Below, in pieces: positions 1-9,563 of a stretch of 64,000 nucleotides of DNA (position 1 is the first letter of the stretch; each line of letters begins with the position of its first letter). Below the pieces are notes generated by a model, which was given only the letters and a program-made list of their open reading frames with translations, had not been told where the DNA came from and did no database searches. The translations under genes were made by a program, and so were the position numbers. Source of the stretch: Fluviirhizobium alvei (GTDB lineage: Bacteria; Pseudomonadota; Alphaproteobacteria; Rhizobiales; Rhizobiaceae); the NCBI RefSeq assembly GCF_030551875.1, contig NZ_JAUOZU010000008.1, positions 1 through 64,000 of the forward strand, written 5' to 3'.

Positions 1-217
1 CTAAAGCCTAAAGCCACCGCAGACACCCGCCGTCCACGTCTCTCTTTCTTCCTATCCTACAATCTCAAAGAACTGACAGAAATTCTGTCCATTACATTAG
101 CCCAAAAGGCCAAAATTTCGTTGACTAGGATCAACCGAAACCGGTCAATTTTTTCGTCAATCTCAAGAGCGAGTTCTTTGGTCGCCAGCAGCGCCCGCCG
201 CCCTCGTCTTGACGCAG
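1..217 (-). other. Putative rRNA operon leader (16S gene off the left edge)
   Basis: No convincing protein-coding gene lies here. Read on the minus strand, the stretch follows a strong promoter and contains a boxA-like antitermination element (GTTCTTTGA, plus-strand 65-73). It ends in an AGAGACGTGGACGGC-like string that I recall from rhizobial 16S leaders. The operon would be transcribed leftward, away from the origin, which is the usual orientation for rRNA operons. This is an inference, because no mature rRNA sequence is inside the window. Confidence 0.6.
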
Positions 218-247
218 CTTATAGGCCGGGGGTCTCGGCCTTGTCAA
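218..247 (-). promoter_or_regulatory. Strong sigma70-type promoter, probably of an rRNA operon
   Basis: On the minus strand a perfect -35 TTGACA (plus-strand 242-247) is followed after 17-18 bases by CTATAA/TATAAG (plus-strand 218-224). A GC-rich discriminator follows. Upstream of the -35, plus-strand positions 248-280 hold long A/T tracts resembling an UP element. The perfect -35, UP-like tract, GC-rich discriminator and downstream boxA together fit an rRNA promoter better than an ordinary gene promoter. Confidence 0.65.
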
Positions 248-457
248 CGCGCTTTTTTTCAAGAAATTCATTTTTTCTCTAAGTTATTGAAAATATGGAT
301 GTAAATGTGAAGCGGGGCTTGTTGGCTCCTGTTTCGATGCTGAAATTCGTGGAATTTGCGGCCTTTGCGGGTGGAATTGGCTGCGTTCGCCTTTCGGCAT
401 GGTTTATGAAAGGGAAAGACATCTCTTCCGATCGATTTCTCTCTTAATGGTGATGGT
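248..457 (+). other. Gene-free stretch upstream of the ornithine-cyclodeaminase-like gene
   Basis: The left part is AT-rich and probably serves as the UP element of the leftward promoter. The rest should hold the rightward promoter of the gene starting at 458, but I could not pick a clear -35/-10 pair. No small coding frame here looks real. Confidence 0.4.
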
Positions 458-1417
458 ATGCTGGTTCTCAATGAAGTTGAAACGCGCAAGGCGCTGGCCT
501 TCGACGGGCTGATCGATGCGCTCGCAAAAATGTTCGCATCGGAATGCGTGGCGCCGCCGCGCCACCATCATGATGTGGCGGTTCCTGGCGAAGCCGATGC
601 GACGCTTCTTCTGATGCCGGCCTGGTTGCCGGGTCGCTATGTGGGTCTGAAGATGGTGTCGGTGTTTCCGGGCAACGGCGCGCGCGGTCTTCCCTCAATT
701 TATGGCTCCTATCTTCTCTCTTCGGGCGTGACAGGCGAATTGCTCGCCGTCATCGATGGCGGTGAACTGACCGCCCGCAGAACGGCAGCGGCATCAGCGC
801 TTGCGAGCCGATATCTTTCGCGCTCCGACGCCTCGACCCTGCTCGTATGCGGAACCGGTCGGCTGTCAGCAAACCTCATCGAAGCCCATAGAACCGTACG
901 GCCAATCAAGCATGTTCTCGTCTGGGGGCGCGATGCCGAAAAGGCGCGACCGATTGCCCTGCGCGCCGAAGCCCTCGGGCTTAAAGCAGACGTCGTGACC
1001 GATCTCGCGGAGGCGGCCGGTCGTGCCGACATCATTTCCTGCGCGACTCTCTCCTCAAAACCGCTCATCCATGGGGCCTGGTTGCGACCCGGTACGCATC
1101 TCGATCTTATCGGTGCCTACAAGCCGACCATGCGCGAAAGCGATGATGATGCCGTTCAGCGCTCCGACATTTTCGTCGACACGCGCGCCGGGGCGCTTTC
1201 GGAAGCCGGCGACCTGCTACAGCCGATGGCAGCCGGCATCATCGGCGCAGTCGACATCAGGGCGGACCTTGCGGATCTCGTCAGCGGGCGGCACCCGGGA
1301 CGATCAAGCCCAGACACCATGACGCTGTTCAAATCGGTTGGCGCCAGCCTCGAAGATTTGGCCGGTGCGATTTTCGCACTTGAGAGCCATAGTCTGCAGC
1401 CTGACGGCGAGGGCTGA
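458..1417 (+). CDS. Ornithine cyclodeaminase / mu-crystallin family protein
   Basis: A 319-residue NAD(P)-binding protein of the ornithine cyclodeaminase family, close to the usual length. Family hallmarks are a lysine in the GLKMV stretch (about residue 65), a TARRTAAASALA segment (about 106-117), and a Rossmann motif CGTGRLSANL (131-140). Members include ornithine cyclodeaminase, lysine cyclodeaminase, ketimine reductases and pyrroline-2-carboxylate reductase. Sequence alone does not tell which reaction this one performs, so no symbol is given. The start at 458 is the first in-frame ATG preceding the conserved N-terminal region. It is followed after 8 bases by hrpB and may be cotranscribed with it, though the functions are unrelated. 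Confidence 0.85.
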   Translation: MLVLNEVETRKALAFDGLIDALAKMFASECVAPPRHHHDVAVPGEADATLLLMPAWLPGRYVGLKMVSVFPGNGARGLPSIYGSYLLSSGVTGELLAVIDGGELTARRTAAASALASRYLSRSDASTLLVCGTGRLSANLIEAHRTVRPIKHVLVWGRDAEKARPIALRAEALGLKADVVTDLAEAAGRADIISCATLSSKPLIHGAWLRPGTHLDLIGAYKPTMRESDDDAVQRSDIFVDTRAGALSEAGDLLQPMAAGIIGAVDIRADLADLVSGRHPGRSSPDTMTLFKSVGASLEDLAGAIFALESHSLQPDGEG

Positions 1418-1425
1418 GTTCGATT

Positions 1426-3888
1426 ATGCCGATGCCATTGCCGCCATTGCCCGTCAGCGAGGTTCTGGACGAGATTTCGGTCGCGCTCGACAAGGGCAAT
1501 GTCGCGGTGCTTTCCGCTCCACCCGGGGCCGGGAAGACCACGATCGTCCCACTTCATCTCCTGAGCGCATCCTGGCGTCAGGATAAGCGGATCATCCTGC
1601 TCGAACCGCGCCGGCTGGCGGCGCGTGCTGCCGCCAACCGCATGGCGTCGATCCTCGGCCAGTCGGTCGGCGAATTGGTCGGTTACCGGATGCGGCTCGA
1701 CAATCGCATTTCGCGCCAGACCCGGATCGAGGTGGTGACGGAAGGGGTTTTTGCCCGCATGATCCTCGACGATCCGGAACTTTCAGATATTGGATGCGTG
1801 ATCTTCGATGAATTCCACGAACGGTCGCTCGATGCCGATTTCGGCCTGGCGCTGGCACTTGATGTGCAGGGGGCGCTTAGGCAGGATCTGAGAATTCTCG
1901 TCATGTCGGCAACGCTCGATACCGAGCGGATTGCGGCCCTGCTTGAGCAGGCGCCTGTCATTCGCAGCCTCGGGCGGTCATTTTCGATCGACTATCGCTA
2001 TCAACCACGCGAGGCCTCCGAGCCAATCGAGGTCAGCATGGTGCGCGCGATTGCGGCTGCCCATCGACAGGAAGCCGGTTCGATTCTCGCGTTCCTGCCC
2101 GGTCAGCGCGAAATCCAGCGCACGGTGGAGCTGCTCGGAACCAGTCTCGGTGCCGATACGCTCGTGGTGCCGCTCTATGGCAATCTTGATCAGAAGAGCC
2201 AGGATCAGGCCATCCGGCCGCCGCCCGCTGGCCAGCGCAAGGTCGTGCTTGCGACATCAATCGCGGAAACCTCGATCACCATCGATGGGGTCAGGATTGT
2301 CATCGATAGTGGCCTGCAGCGATTGCCCGTCTACGAGGCCGCCACCGGCATCACACGGCTGGAAACCCGAAAGGTTTCGCGGGCGTCGGCCGACCAGCGC
2401 GCCGGCCGCGCCGGCCGCACAGAACCCGGCATCGCCATTCGTCTCTGGCACGAGGGACAGAATGCGGCGATGGAAGCCTTCACACCACCGGAAATCCTGT
2501 CGACCGATCTTTCAGGCTTCCTTCTCGATCTTCTCTCCTGGGGCGTCGCGTCACCGCAGGATCTCAGACTGCTCGATCATCCGCCTGAATCGACCATCAG
2601 TGAAGCCCGGAACCTGCTGAAAGCGCTTGGCGCGATCGATGCACAAGGTGGTCTGACGGACGATGGGCGCGCGATCCGGGCGCTCGGCCTGCCGCCGCGA
2701 CTGGCCGCCATGGCCGTCGCTGCATCGCATCAGGGACAGGGTCTCGCAGCAACCGAGATTGCCGTTCTCTTGACCGAACAGGGGCTGGGCGGCAATGCCG
2801 TCGATATCGAGGAACGGTTGAGCCGGTTTCGCCACGAGCGCGGCGAACGGGCGGACAAGGCGCGGCGCCTCGCGCGTTCCATGGCGGCCAATCTGCCTGG
2901 CCAGCAAAGGGAGGCCGCCGCCGCGCTGCCCGGACGCCTGCTCCTGCATGCCTTTCCGGACCGAATTGCCTTTCGTCGCGGCGGTCGCGGCCGGTTCGTG
3001 CTCGCCAATGGTCGCGGCGGCGAACTGCCGGACAGTGAACGACTGGCCAATGCGGAGATGCTGGTGGTTGCCGATCTGACCGGACGGGCAGGCGCACAGC
3101 GTATTCTCTCCGCCGCCGAAATTTCGCGCGCCGCAATCGAAGAGGAATTGCCGGATGCGATCGTCAAGGAGGATCAGTGCCTCTTTGATGCCGCGAGCCG
3201 CCAGGTTCGGGCCCGTCGCGTCACCCGGCTGGGCGCGATCATCCTCGAAGAGGCTCCGCTGCCCCGTCCATCCGGACCAGCAGCGGAAGCGGCTCTCATT
3301 GAGGGAATTCAAAATCTCGGCCTTGCCGTTCTTCCTTTTTCCAAGGCGGCGCTGCAACTGCGCGAACGGCTGGGTTTCCTCCATCGCAGCCTCGGTGACC
3401 CCTGGCCGGATGTCGGTGACGAACAGCTGCTTGGATCGATGCAAAGCTGGTTCACACCCTACCAGAGCGGTGTCCGTTCCATTTCGGAGATCGATCCGGG
3501 CGGGCTCTACGAGGGACTGATGAGCCTCGTGCCTTACGATCTTCGCCGCGACCTCGACCGTCTGGCACCGACACATTTCGAAACGCCGGCGGGCAATCGT
3601 CATGCCCTGGACTATAGCAGCGATGAACCGGTGCTCACGGTGCGGGTGCAGGAACTTTTTGGCCTGAAGACACATCCATCCATTGGCGGCGGGCGTATTC
3701 CTCTGTTGCTTGAGCTGACATCACCGGCCCATCGACCGATCCAGACGACACGCGATCTCGTCGGTTTCTGGGCAGGGTCCTGGAAGGATGTGCGAGCCGA
3801 TATGCGCGGCCGCTATCCGAAACATCCCTGGCCGGAGGATCCGGCCGACGCTATACCGACCAGTCGCGCCAAGCCGCGCGGCACCTGA
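1426..3888 (+). CDS. hrpB: ATP-dependent RNA helicase HrpB
   Basis: An 820-residue DEAH-box helicase matching HrpB in length and architecture. Visible motifs are Walker A GAGKTT (34-39), motif II DEFH (128-131), motif III SATLD (161-165), and motif VI QRAGRAGR (about 327-334). The long C-terminal region has the HrpB-specific tail ending near the ELTSPAHRPIQTT stretch. HrpB is a conserved bacterial helicase with a poorly defined role in RNA metabolism. It lies between the cyclodeaminase-like gene (8-base gap) and actS (13-base gap). The hrpB-actS adjacency suggests cotranscription but no obvious functional link. Confidence 0.95.
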   Translation: MPMPLPPLPVSEVLDEISVALDKGNVAVLSAPPGAGKTTIVPLHLLSASWRQDKRIILLEPRRLAARAAANRMASILGQSVGELVGYRMRLDNRISRQTRIEVVTEGVFARMILDDPELSDIGCVIFDEFHERSLDADFGLALALDVQGALRQDLRILVMSATLDTERIAALLEQAPVIRSLGRSFSIDYRYQPREASEPIEVSMVRAIAAAHRQEAGSILAFLPGQREIQRTVELLGTSLGADTLVVPLYGNLDQKSQDQAIRPPPAGQRKVVLATSIAETSITIDGVRIVIDSGLQRLPVYEAATGITRLETRKVSRASADQRAGRAGRTEPGIAIRLWHEGQNAAMEAFTPPEILSTDLSGFLLDLLSWGVASPQDLRLLDHPPESTISEARNLLKALGAIDAQGGLTDDGRAIRALGLPPRLAAMAVAASHQGQGLAATEIAVLLTEQGLGGNAVDIEERLSRFRHERGERADKARRLARSMAANLPGQQREAAAALPGRLLLHAFPDRIAFRRGGRGRFVLANGRGGELPDSERLANAEMLVVADLTGRAGAQRILSAAEISRAAIEEELPDAIVKEDQCLFDAASRQVRARRVTRLGAIILEEAPLPRPSGPAAEAALIEGIQNLGLAVLPFSKAALQLRERLGFLHRSLGDPWPDVGDEQLLGSMQSWFTPYQSGVRSISEIDPGGLYEGLMSLVPYDLRRDLDRLAPTHFETPAGNRHALDYSSDEPVLTVRVQELFGLKTHPSIGGGRIPLLLELTSPAHRPIQTTRDLVGFWAGSWKDVRADMRGRYPKHPWPEDPADAIPTSRAKPRGT

Positions 3889-3901
3889 CGGGAGGAATGA
3901 C

Positions 3902-5182
3902 ATGGCCAGAGACATGACCGGCAGCGTTGCGGAAAGCCGCAAGCTTCGCAACCAGACACTCGTCCGGCTGCGCTGGTTTGCCGTGGGCGGTCAGGCCGTC
4001 TCGGTGCTGATCGTTGCCGGGTTCCTGGGCTTCGAACTGCCCCTGTGGCTGTGCCTGGTCTTCATTGCCGCCCTTGCAGGCGTCAATGCCTGGCTGCAAT
4101 TCTCCTTCCCCGCGAGCTGGCGACTGGAGCCGGAAGCTGCCCTTGCCATGCTTGGTTTCGACCTTCTGCAACTGACGGCATTGCTGTTCGTGACCGGCGG
4201 ATTGTCTAACCCGTTTGCACCGCTTGTTTCGGTCCCTGTCATCATTTCGAGTGCCGCCCAGCCGCTGCGCTACAGTCTCGGGCTGGTGGCAATCTCGATG
4301 CTCTGCATCACGGCGCTCGCTTTCTCGCCCTTTCCGCTTCCCTGGTATCCGGGGATTTCGGTTCCCTATGACCCGTTGCTGCTCATGGGCATGTGGCTCG
4401 CAATCGTTTCGACCACCGCCTTTGCCGCATTCTATTCCTACCGCGTTTCGCTTGAAGCCGGGCAATTGTCCGATGCCCTTGCCGCCACCGAACTGGTATT
4501 GCAGCGGGAAATGCACCTGTCCGAACTTGATGGCCTGGCGGCTGCAGCTGCCCATGAACTTGGCACGCCGCTCGCCACCATTTCACTGGTCGCCAAGGAA
4601 ATGGCCCATGAGATCGGGCCCGAACATCCGCTCCGCGACGACGTCCAGCTCCTGATCAGCCAAAGCGAACGCTGCCGTGATATTATGCGACGCCTGACGA
4701 CGCTTTCGAGCGGCAATGAAGAGCATCTGCGGCTTCTTTCCCTTTCCTCCCTGATCGAGGAAGTGGTGGCGCCCCACCGCAATTTCGGCATCGATATCCG
4801 GATCGAGGAAAAAAGCCCGCGTCAGAGCGAGCCGATGGGCAAGCGCAATGCCGGAATCATCTACGGATTGGGCAATCTGATCGAAAACGCCGTCGACTAT
4901 GCCCGTTCGACTGTCACGATTTCGGTCGAACATACGGCTGATCGCGTCCGCATCTGCATCGAGGATGATGGAGAGGGTTTCGCGCCCGACATTTTGCAGC
5001 GAATCGGCGATCCCTATGTGACGCGGCGCTCACCGCAGGCGAAGGCCGGTGGGCTCGGGCTCGGATTGTTCATTGCCAAAACACTTCTCGAACGGTCCGG
5101 TGCGACGATCAGCTTTGAAAATGCGCCCGGCGCCCGTATCTGCGTGACCTGGGATCGGGAAAACATGGAGGCGAAGGACTGA
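3902..5182 (+). CDS. actS: Redox sensor histidine kinase ActS (RegB/PrrB family)
   Basis: A 426-residue membrane histidine kinase. The start at 3902 follows a GGGAGGA ribosome site; the upstream extension overlaps hrpB and is not conserved-looking. About six hydrophobic segments fill residues 25-180 and include the RegB-type quinone-binding motif GGLSNPF (99-105). The H-box AAAHELGTPLATI places the phospho-acceptor at His218. The redox-active cysteine seen in RegB is present as RCRDI (Cys258). N and G boxes follow (NLIENA, GLGLGLFIAK). With ActR it forms the global redox-responsive two-component system that adjusts carbon, nitrogen and respiratory genes, and in rhizobia also acid tolerance. 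The actR gene follows after 80 bases. Confidence 0.95.
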   Translation: MARDMTGSVAESRKLRNQTLVRLRWFAVGGQAVSVLIVAGFLGFELPLWLCLVFIAALAGVNAWLQFSFPASWRLEPEAALAMLGFDLLQLTALLFVTGGLSNPFAPLVSVPVIISSAAQPLRYSLGLVAISMLCITALAFSPFPLPWYPGISVPYDPLLLMGMWLAIVSTTAFAAFYSYRVSLEAGQLSDALAATELVLQREMHLSELDGLAAAAAHELGTPLATISLVAKEMAHEIGPEHPLRDDVQLLISQSERCRDIMRRLTTLSSGNEEHLRLLSLSSLIEEVVAPHRNFGIDIRIEEKSPRQSEPMGKRNAGIIYGLGNLIENAVDYARSTVTISVEHTADRVRICIEDDGEGFAPDILQRIGDPYVTRRSPQAKAGGLGLGLFIAKTLLERSGATISFENAPGARICVTWDRENMEAKD

Positions 5183-5189
5183 TTTCATA

Positions 5190-5217
5190 TTGGTCAATCG
5201 CACCGGCTTTCTATATT
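5190..5217 (+). promoter_or_regulatory. Possible actR promoter
   Basis: TTGGTC (5190-5195) and TATATT (5212-5217) are separated by 16 bases, just after the actS stop and about 45 bases before the actR start. This suggests actR can be expressed apart from actS. It is a weak consensus match made by eye. Confidence 0.35.
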
Positions 5218-5262
5218 AAAGACGTGTAATCTGTAAGCCGCAAAGGCAGGGAAGGCGGAGAG

Positions 5263-5832
5263 ATGGCTGAGTTGGAGACGAAAGCAGGATCAGCGGACCT
5301 GATTGGACCGGACGCGTCTTTGTTGATCGTGGAAGATGATGCGCCGTTTCTCAAACGTCTGGCCCGTGCCCTGGAGGGGCGTGGTTTTCGCGTCGAGGCC
5401 GCTGAATCGGTGGCCGAAGGCATTGCCAAGGCGAAAGCCAATCCACCCAAATATGCCGTGGTGGACCTGCGTCTGGCCGATGGCAGCGGTCTTGATGTCA
5501 TCGAAACCATTCGCACCAAGCGCGACGATAGCCGTATGATCGTCCTGACCGGTTATGGCAACATCGCCACCGCGGTGACGGCGGTCAAGCTGGGTGCGGT
5601 CGACTATCTCGCCAAGCCGGCCGATGCGGACGAAGTGTTTGCGGCGCTGACCCGACGCGGGGATGAGAAGATCGATCCGCCGGAAAATCCGATGTCGGCA
5701 GACCGGGTGCGTTGGGAACATATCCAGCGCGTCTATGAAATGTGCGAGCGCAATGTTTCGGAAACCGCACGGCGGCTCAACATGCATCGGCGCACGCTGC
5801 AACGTATTCTAGCCAAACGGGCACCGAAATAG
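5263..5832 (+). CDS. actR: Response regulator ActR (RegA/PrrA family)
   Basis: A 189-residue two-domain response regulator. The receiver domain has the acidic pair EDD at about 24-26, the phospho-acceptor Asp68 in VVDLRLADGSG, and a C-terminal Lys in LAKPAD. A glycine/proline linker leads to a Fis-type helix-turn-helix (about 150-189; NVSETARRLNMHRRTLQRIL) that is nearly invariant in RegA/ActR proteins. It is the DNA-binding partner of ActS. A clear ribosome site (GGCGGAGAG) precedes the ATG at 5263. Confidence 0.95.
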   Translation: MAELETKAGSADLIGPDASLLIVEDDAPFLKRLARALEGRGFRVEAAESVAEGIAKAKANPPKYAVVDLRLADGSGLDVIETIRTKRDDSRMIVLTGYGNIATAVTAVKLGAVDYLAKPADADEVFAALTRRGDEKIDPPENPMSADRVRWEHIQRVYEMCERNVSETARRLNMHRRTLQRILAKRAPK

Positions 5833-5864
5833 GCGCAATCGGTTCCTATCATCGACGCTTGGTA

Positions 5865-6365
5865 TTAATCCTGGTTCGGATTTTCGAGACCGAGCGTCAC
5901 TGAGGCCCATTCGGCATGCATCAGGCGGGTTGCTGCTATCCTCGAGAAATTCAGGGTCATCGATTTGCGGGTCGCGGGCGGCAGCCTGTGCTCAGGGGCG
6001 TCCCTGATCATTTCGGCGCCATAGGAATCGGAGAGAAAGAGACCGCATTCTTCCGGAAAGATCTCCGCCGGAACATCCCTCAGCGTTGCGAAGAACAGAC
6101 GATCGCAATGGGGGCGGTAATCCGACCATTTGTGATCGGCGCGAAAGTCTTCGATCGAAGACTTGATTTCGATGATCCAGATCTCGCCCTTGTCGGAAAT
6201 TGTCACCAGATCCGCCCGCCTTCCGGTTGGCAGGCTTAATTCCGGAAGCGAGACATGCCGCATATCGGCAAGAAGCCGCTGCATGCCGCGTCTGACAGCG
6301 AGTGCGCGCTCGGACTGGCGTCCATCCTTAAGAGGATGGTCACCATGAATCGAAATTAATCCCAT
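5865..6365 (-). CDS. mmcB: MmcB family DNA repair protein
   Basis: A 166-residue protein of the MmcB family (formerly DUF1052), typical of Alphaproteobacteria. The visible core is RRADLVTI ... EIWIIEIKSS (Asp52, Glu66, Lys68), the D-(X)n-EXK signature of PD-(D/E)XK nucleases, so a DNA-processing role is plausible. In Caulobacter, mmcB belongs to the damage-inducible gene set. It converges on actR with 32 bases between the ends. I looked for an alphaproteobacterial SOS box (GTTC-N7-GTTC) in the 180 bases upstream and found none that was clear. Confidence 0.85.
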   Translation of the reverse strand: MGLISIHGDHPLKDGRQSERALAVRRGMQRLLADMRHVSLPELSLPTGRRADLVTISDKGEIWIIEIKSSIEDFRADHKWSDYRPHCDRLFFATLRDVPAEIFPEECGLFLSDSYGAEMIRDAPEHRLPPATRKSMTLNFSRIAATRLMHAEWASVTLGLENPNQD

Positions 6366-6544
6366 GATAACCTTTCGCCAGCTCGCGGATATTGTTGCAA
6401 AAAAGTCATGCCGAATTTAATTGCCCTGCAGGTCGCCGATGTTGCAGCGCATATGCTTGCAAATCAGCTGTTAATCGAAAATAAACCATAATTGTCGATG
6501 GTCGAACCATCCAGTGTAATTCGCCTACAGATCAAGAGAAACAC

Positions 6545-7207
6545 ATGCGCCTCCGCCACGCCTCAACAGCTGCCGGCCTGTTGCTGACCATTGCACTCGC
6601 CTCCTGCTCCACGACCACGACCAGCTCCTCGACGGACAGCAAGGTCGAAACCACGCAGATCTTTTCGGACGCCTACGGCAAGGTAACCGACTCCGGTTAT
6701 GCCCTTCCGGCCATTCCGATCAAACGGGTCGACAAGCAGTTTCATCGTCAGATCGTGAACTACGAGACCAGCGAGCGTCGCGGTACCATCATCGTCGATA
6801 CGAAGAAGCGCTTCCTTTATTACATTCTGGGCGGCGGCAAGGCTGTTCGTTACGGCATCGGCGTCGGCAAGCAGGGTTTTGCCTGGAAGGGCGAGGCCTA
6901 TGTGGCCTGGAAGCAGGAATGGCCGACCTGGCATCCGCCGGCAGAAATGGCCGATCGCAAGCCGGAAGTCGCCAAATATGTCGAAAAGGGCATGGAACCT
7001 GGCCTGCGCAACCCGCTCGGCGCTCGCGCCATGTATCTCTTCGACGAGAAGGGTCGCGACACGATGTTCCGCCTGCATGGAACGCCCGAATGGAACTCGA
7101 TCGGGACTGCGGCTTCTTCGGGCTGCATCCGTCTGATGAACCAGGACGTGATCGATCTCTATTCGCGCGTCCGCCCGGGCAAGACCGCGCGCGTCATCGT
7201 TCTCTGA
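6545..7207 (+). CDS. L,D-transpeptidase (YkuD domain) lipoprotein
   Basis: A 220-residue protein with an N-terminal signal ending in a lipobox (ALAS-C, Cys21), so it should be an outer- or inner-membrane-anchored periplasmic lipoprotein. A serine/threonine-rich linker follows. The YkuD catalytic motif is intact: His178 in HGTPEWN and Cys194 in SSGCIRL. Such enzymes form 3-3 peptidoglycan crosslinks or attach proteins to peptidoglycan. In Rhizobiales, L,D-crosslinking is prominent and linked to polar growth. The gene stands alone and ends in a strong terminator. Confidence 0.9.
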   Translation: MRLRHASTAAGLLLTIALASCSTTTTSSSTDSKVETTQIFSDAYGKVTDSGYALPAIPIKRVDKQFHRQIVNYETSERRGTIIVDTKKRFLYYILGGGKAVRYGIGVGKQGFAWKGEAYVAWKQEWPTWHPPAEMADRKPEVAKYVEKGMEPGLRNPLGARAMYLFDEKGRDTMFRLHGTPEWNSIGTAASSGCIRLMNQDVIDLYSRVRPGKTARVIVL

Positions 7208-7230
7208 GATTTCCGGACCGAAAACATCAA

Positions 7231-7258
7231 AGCCGCTGGGAATACCAGCGGCTTTTTC
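7231..7258 (+). terminator. Rho-independent terminator after the L,D-transpeptidase gene
   Basis: Nine-base perfect stem AGCCGCTGG / CCAGCGGCT (7231-7239 and 7245-7253) with a short loop and a run of T residues. It lies 24 bases after the transpeptidase stop and before the converging malate synthase end. It may work in both directions. Confidence 0.85.
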
Positions 7259-7327
7259 GTGTCTCAAAATCCAACGGAGAGATTCATTGCCGGCGATCCA
7301 TAGCCGGCAATGATTATGGGCCAACGA

Positions 7328-9481
7328 TCAGCTGGCAGCCTTCAGTTCAAGGCGACGGCGGTGCAGCACCGGCTCCGTGTAGCCGTTCGGCTGCGCGCGA
7401 CCCTTGAATACAAGATCCAGAGCCGCCTGGAAGGCGATCGAGCCATCAAAATCTGCAGCCATCGGGCGATAGAGCGGATCGGCCGCATTCTGCTTGTCGA
7501 CGATCGAAGCCATGCGCTTCATCGTTTCCATGACCTGATCGGCGCTGATGATGCCGTGATGCAGCCAGTTGGCCATATGCTGGGCGGAGATGCGAAGGGT
7601 GGCGCGATCTTCCATCAGGCCAATATCGTTGATGTCCGGAACCTTCGAGCAACCGACGCCCTGATCGATCCAGCGCACGACATAACCAAGAATGCCCTGG
7701 CAATTGTTGTCGATCTCGCGCTGGATCTCTTCGGCTGTCCAGTTCGGCCTCACGGCGACCGGGACGCTGAGGATATCGGAGAGTTTTGCCCGCGCCCGGC
7801 TCTTCAGCCCCTTCTGGACCTCGGCGACATCGACGCGATGATAGTGGGTGGCATGCAGCGTGGCGGCCGTCGGCGACGGGACCCAGGCGGTGTTTGCGCC
7901 CGCTTTCGGGTGAGCGATCTTCTGTTCCAGCATCGCGGCCATGAGATCCGGCATGGCCCACATGCCCTTGCCGATCTGCGCCCGACCCGACAGGCCGCAT
8001 TCGAGCCCGATATCGACATTCCAGTTCTCGTAGGCTGCAATCCAGGCCGCCTGCTTCATGTCACCCTTGCGGATCATCGGCCCGGCTTCCATCGAGGTAT
8101 GGATCTCGTCGCCGGTCCGGTCGAGGAAGCCGGTATTGATGAAGACGACGCGTTCGGCTGCGGCCCGAATGCACTCCTTGAGATTGATGGTGGTGCGCCG
8201 CTCCTCGTCCATGATGCCCATCTTGATCGTGTTGCGCGGCATCTGAAGCATCGATTCGACACGGGTGAAGATCTCGACGGCGAAGGCCACCTCTTCTGGA
8301 CCGTGCATCTTCGGCTTGACCACATACATGGACCCCTTGCGGGAATTCATGGCCCGACCACCGGGGCCGACATCATGCAGCGCAATGAGCGCTGTCACGC
8401 AGGCATCCATGATGCCTTCCGGAACCTCGTTGCCGTGCTTGTCGATGATCGCCGGGTTGGTCATCAGGTGCCCGACATTGCGCACCAGCATCAGCGAACG
8501 GCCCTTGAGCGCTGCCAAACTGCCGTCTGGCCGGGTGATCGCGACATCATCGGAGAGGCTGCGGGTAAAGGTACGGCCTCCCTTCGAGACCTCCTCGGTG
8601 AGATCGCCCTTCATCAGGCCGAGCCAGTTGCGATAGACGACCACCTTGTCCTCGGCATCGACAGCCGCCACCGAATCCTCGCAGTCCATAATGGCGGTGA
8701 TGGCCGATTCGAGACGAACATCGGAGATATGCGCCGGATCGGTCTTGCCGATCGCGCTCTCGGGATCCTGGCGGATTTCCACCAGGAGGCCGTTGTTTTC
8801 GAGGAAGATGCCCTGGCCATCCTGATTGATGCCGGCAAACTGGGCCGGATCCTTCAATCCGGTCGCGCCCTCGGCGTTGGTCACGTGCAGGACACCATCC
8901 TTCACCGTCAGGGACTGGACCGTCGCCCAGCTGCCGCCGGCGAGCGGTGCCGCCTGGTCGAGAAAGGCGCGCGCCCAGGCGATGACCTTTTCGCCGCGCA
9001 CCGGATTGTAGCCCTTGCCCTTTTCCGCGCCATCACTTTCCGCAATCGCATCGGTGCCGTAGAGCGCATCATAGAGCGAGCCCCAGCGGGCATTGGCGGC
9101 GTTGAGTGCATAGCGTGCATTCATCACCGGAACGACGAGCTGCGGACCGGCGATCGTCGCAATCTCCGGATCGACATTGTCCGTGGAAACCGAAAAGGCA
9201 TCGCCCTCGGGCAGCAGATAGCCGATTTCGCGAAGGAACGCCTCATAGCGCGCAAGATCGGTCGGCGCACCGTTCTTGCGGTGCCAATCGTCGATCTGCA
9301 GCTGCAGCGCGTCGCGTTTTTGCAGCAGAGCCCGGTTCTTCGGCGCCAGATCATGGATGATGTCCGACATCCCGGAAAAGAACCGCTCCGGATCGATGCC
9401 GGTTCCCGGCAATGCTTCCGTCAGGATGAAATTGTGAAGCTCGCTGTCGATCTTGAGGCCGTTCTTTTCGATCATTGCCAT
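7328..9481 (-). CDS. glcB: Malate synthase G
   Basis: A roughly 717-residue single-chain malate synthase of the G isoform, which condenses glyoxylate and acetyl-CoA to malate in the glyoxylate cycle or glycolate use. The typical TIM-barrel core is present, including the [18 protein letters not shown] stretch, and the protein ends in the family's C-terminal helical domain. I chose the ATG at 9481 because GGGAGA lies 8 bases upstream; a longer frame opens at 9499. No isocitrate lyase or glycolate oxidase gene is nearby. A palindrome about 85-110 bases upstream could be its operator. Confidence 0.95.
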   Translation of the reverse strand: MAMIEKNGLKIDSELHNFILTEALPGTGIDPERFFSGMSDIIHDLAPKNRALLQKRDALQLQIDDWHRKNGAPTDLARYEAFLREIGYLLPEGDAFSVSTDNVDPEIATIAGPQLVVPVMNARYALNAANARWGSLYDALYGTDAIAESDGAEKGKGYNPVRGEKVIAWARAFLDQAAPLAGGSWATVQSLTVKDGVLHVTNAEGATGLKDPAQFAGINQDGQGIFLENNGLLVEIRQDPESAIGKTDPAHISDVRLESAITAIMDCEDSVAAVDAEDKVVVYRNWLGLMKGDLTEEVSKGGRTFTRSLSDDVAITRPDGSLAALKGRSLMLVRNVGHLMTNPAIIDKHGNEVPEGIMDACVTALIALHDVGPGGRAMNSRKGSMYVVKPKMHGPEEVAFAVEIFTRVESMLQMPRNTIKMGIMDEERRTTINLKECIRAAAERVVFINTGFLDRTGDEIHTSMEAGPMIRKGDMKQAAWIAAYENWNVDIGLECGLSGRAQIGKGMWAMPDLMAAMLEQKIAHPKAGANTAWVPSPTAATLHATHYHRVDVAEVQKGLKSRARAKLSDILSVPVAVRPNWTAEEIQREIDNNCQGILGYVVRWIDQGVGCSKVPDINDIGLMEDRATLRISAQHMANWLHHGIISADQVMETMKRMASIVDKQNAADPLYRPMAADFDGSIAFQAALDLVFKGRAQPNGYTEPVLHRRRLELKAAS

Positions 9482-9563
9482 GATCTTTGTCTCCCGCATC
9501 TATCGAATGTCGGGACGACACTGCGATAGCGGCCGATCACAGTCAATTCCGCGCGATCGGCAA

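Noticed and set aside
7310-9529. Long open frame on the plus strand opposite glcB
   Set aside because: It is an antisense shadow caused by GC-rich codon bias. The minus strand carries a full malate synthase G with strong family motifs.
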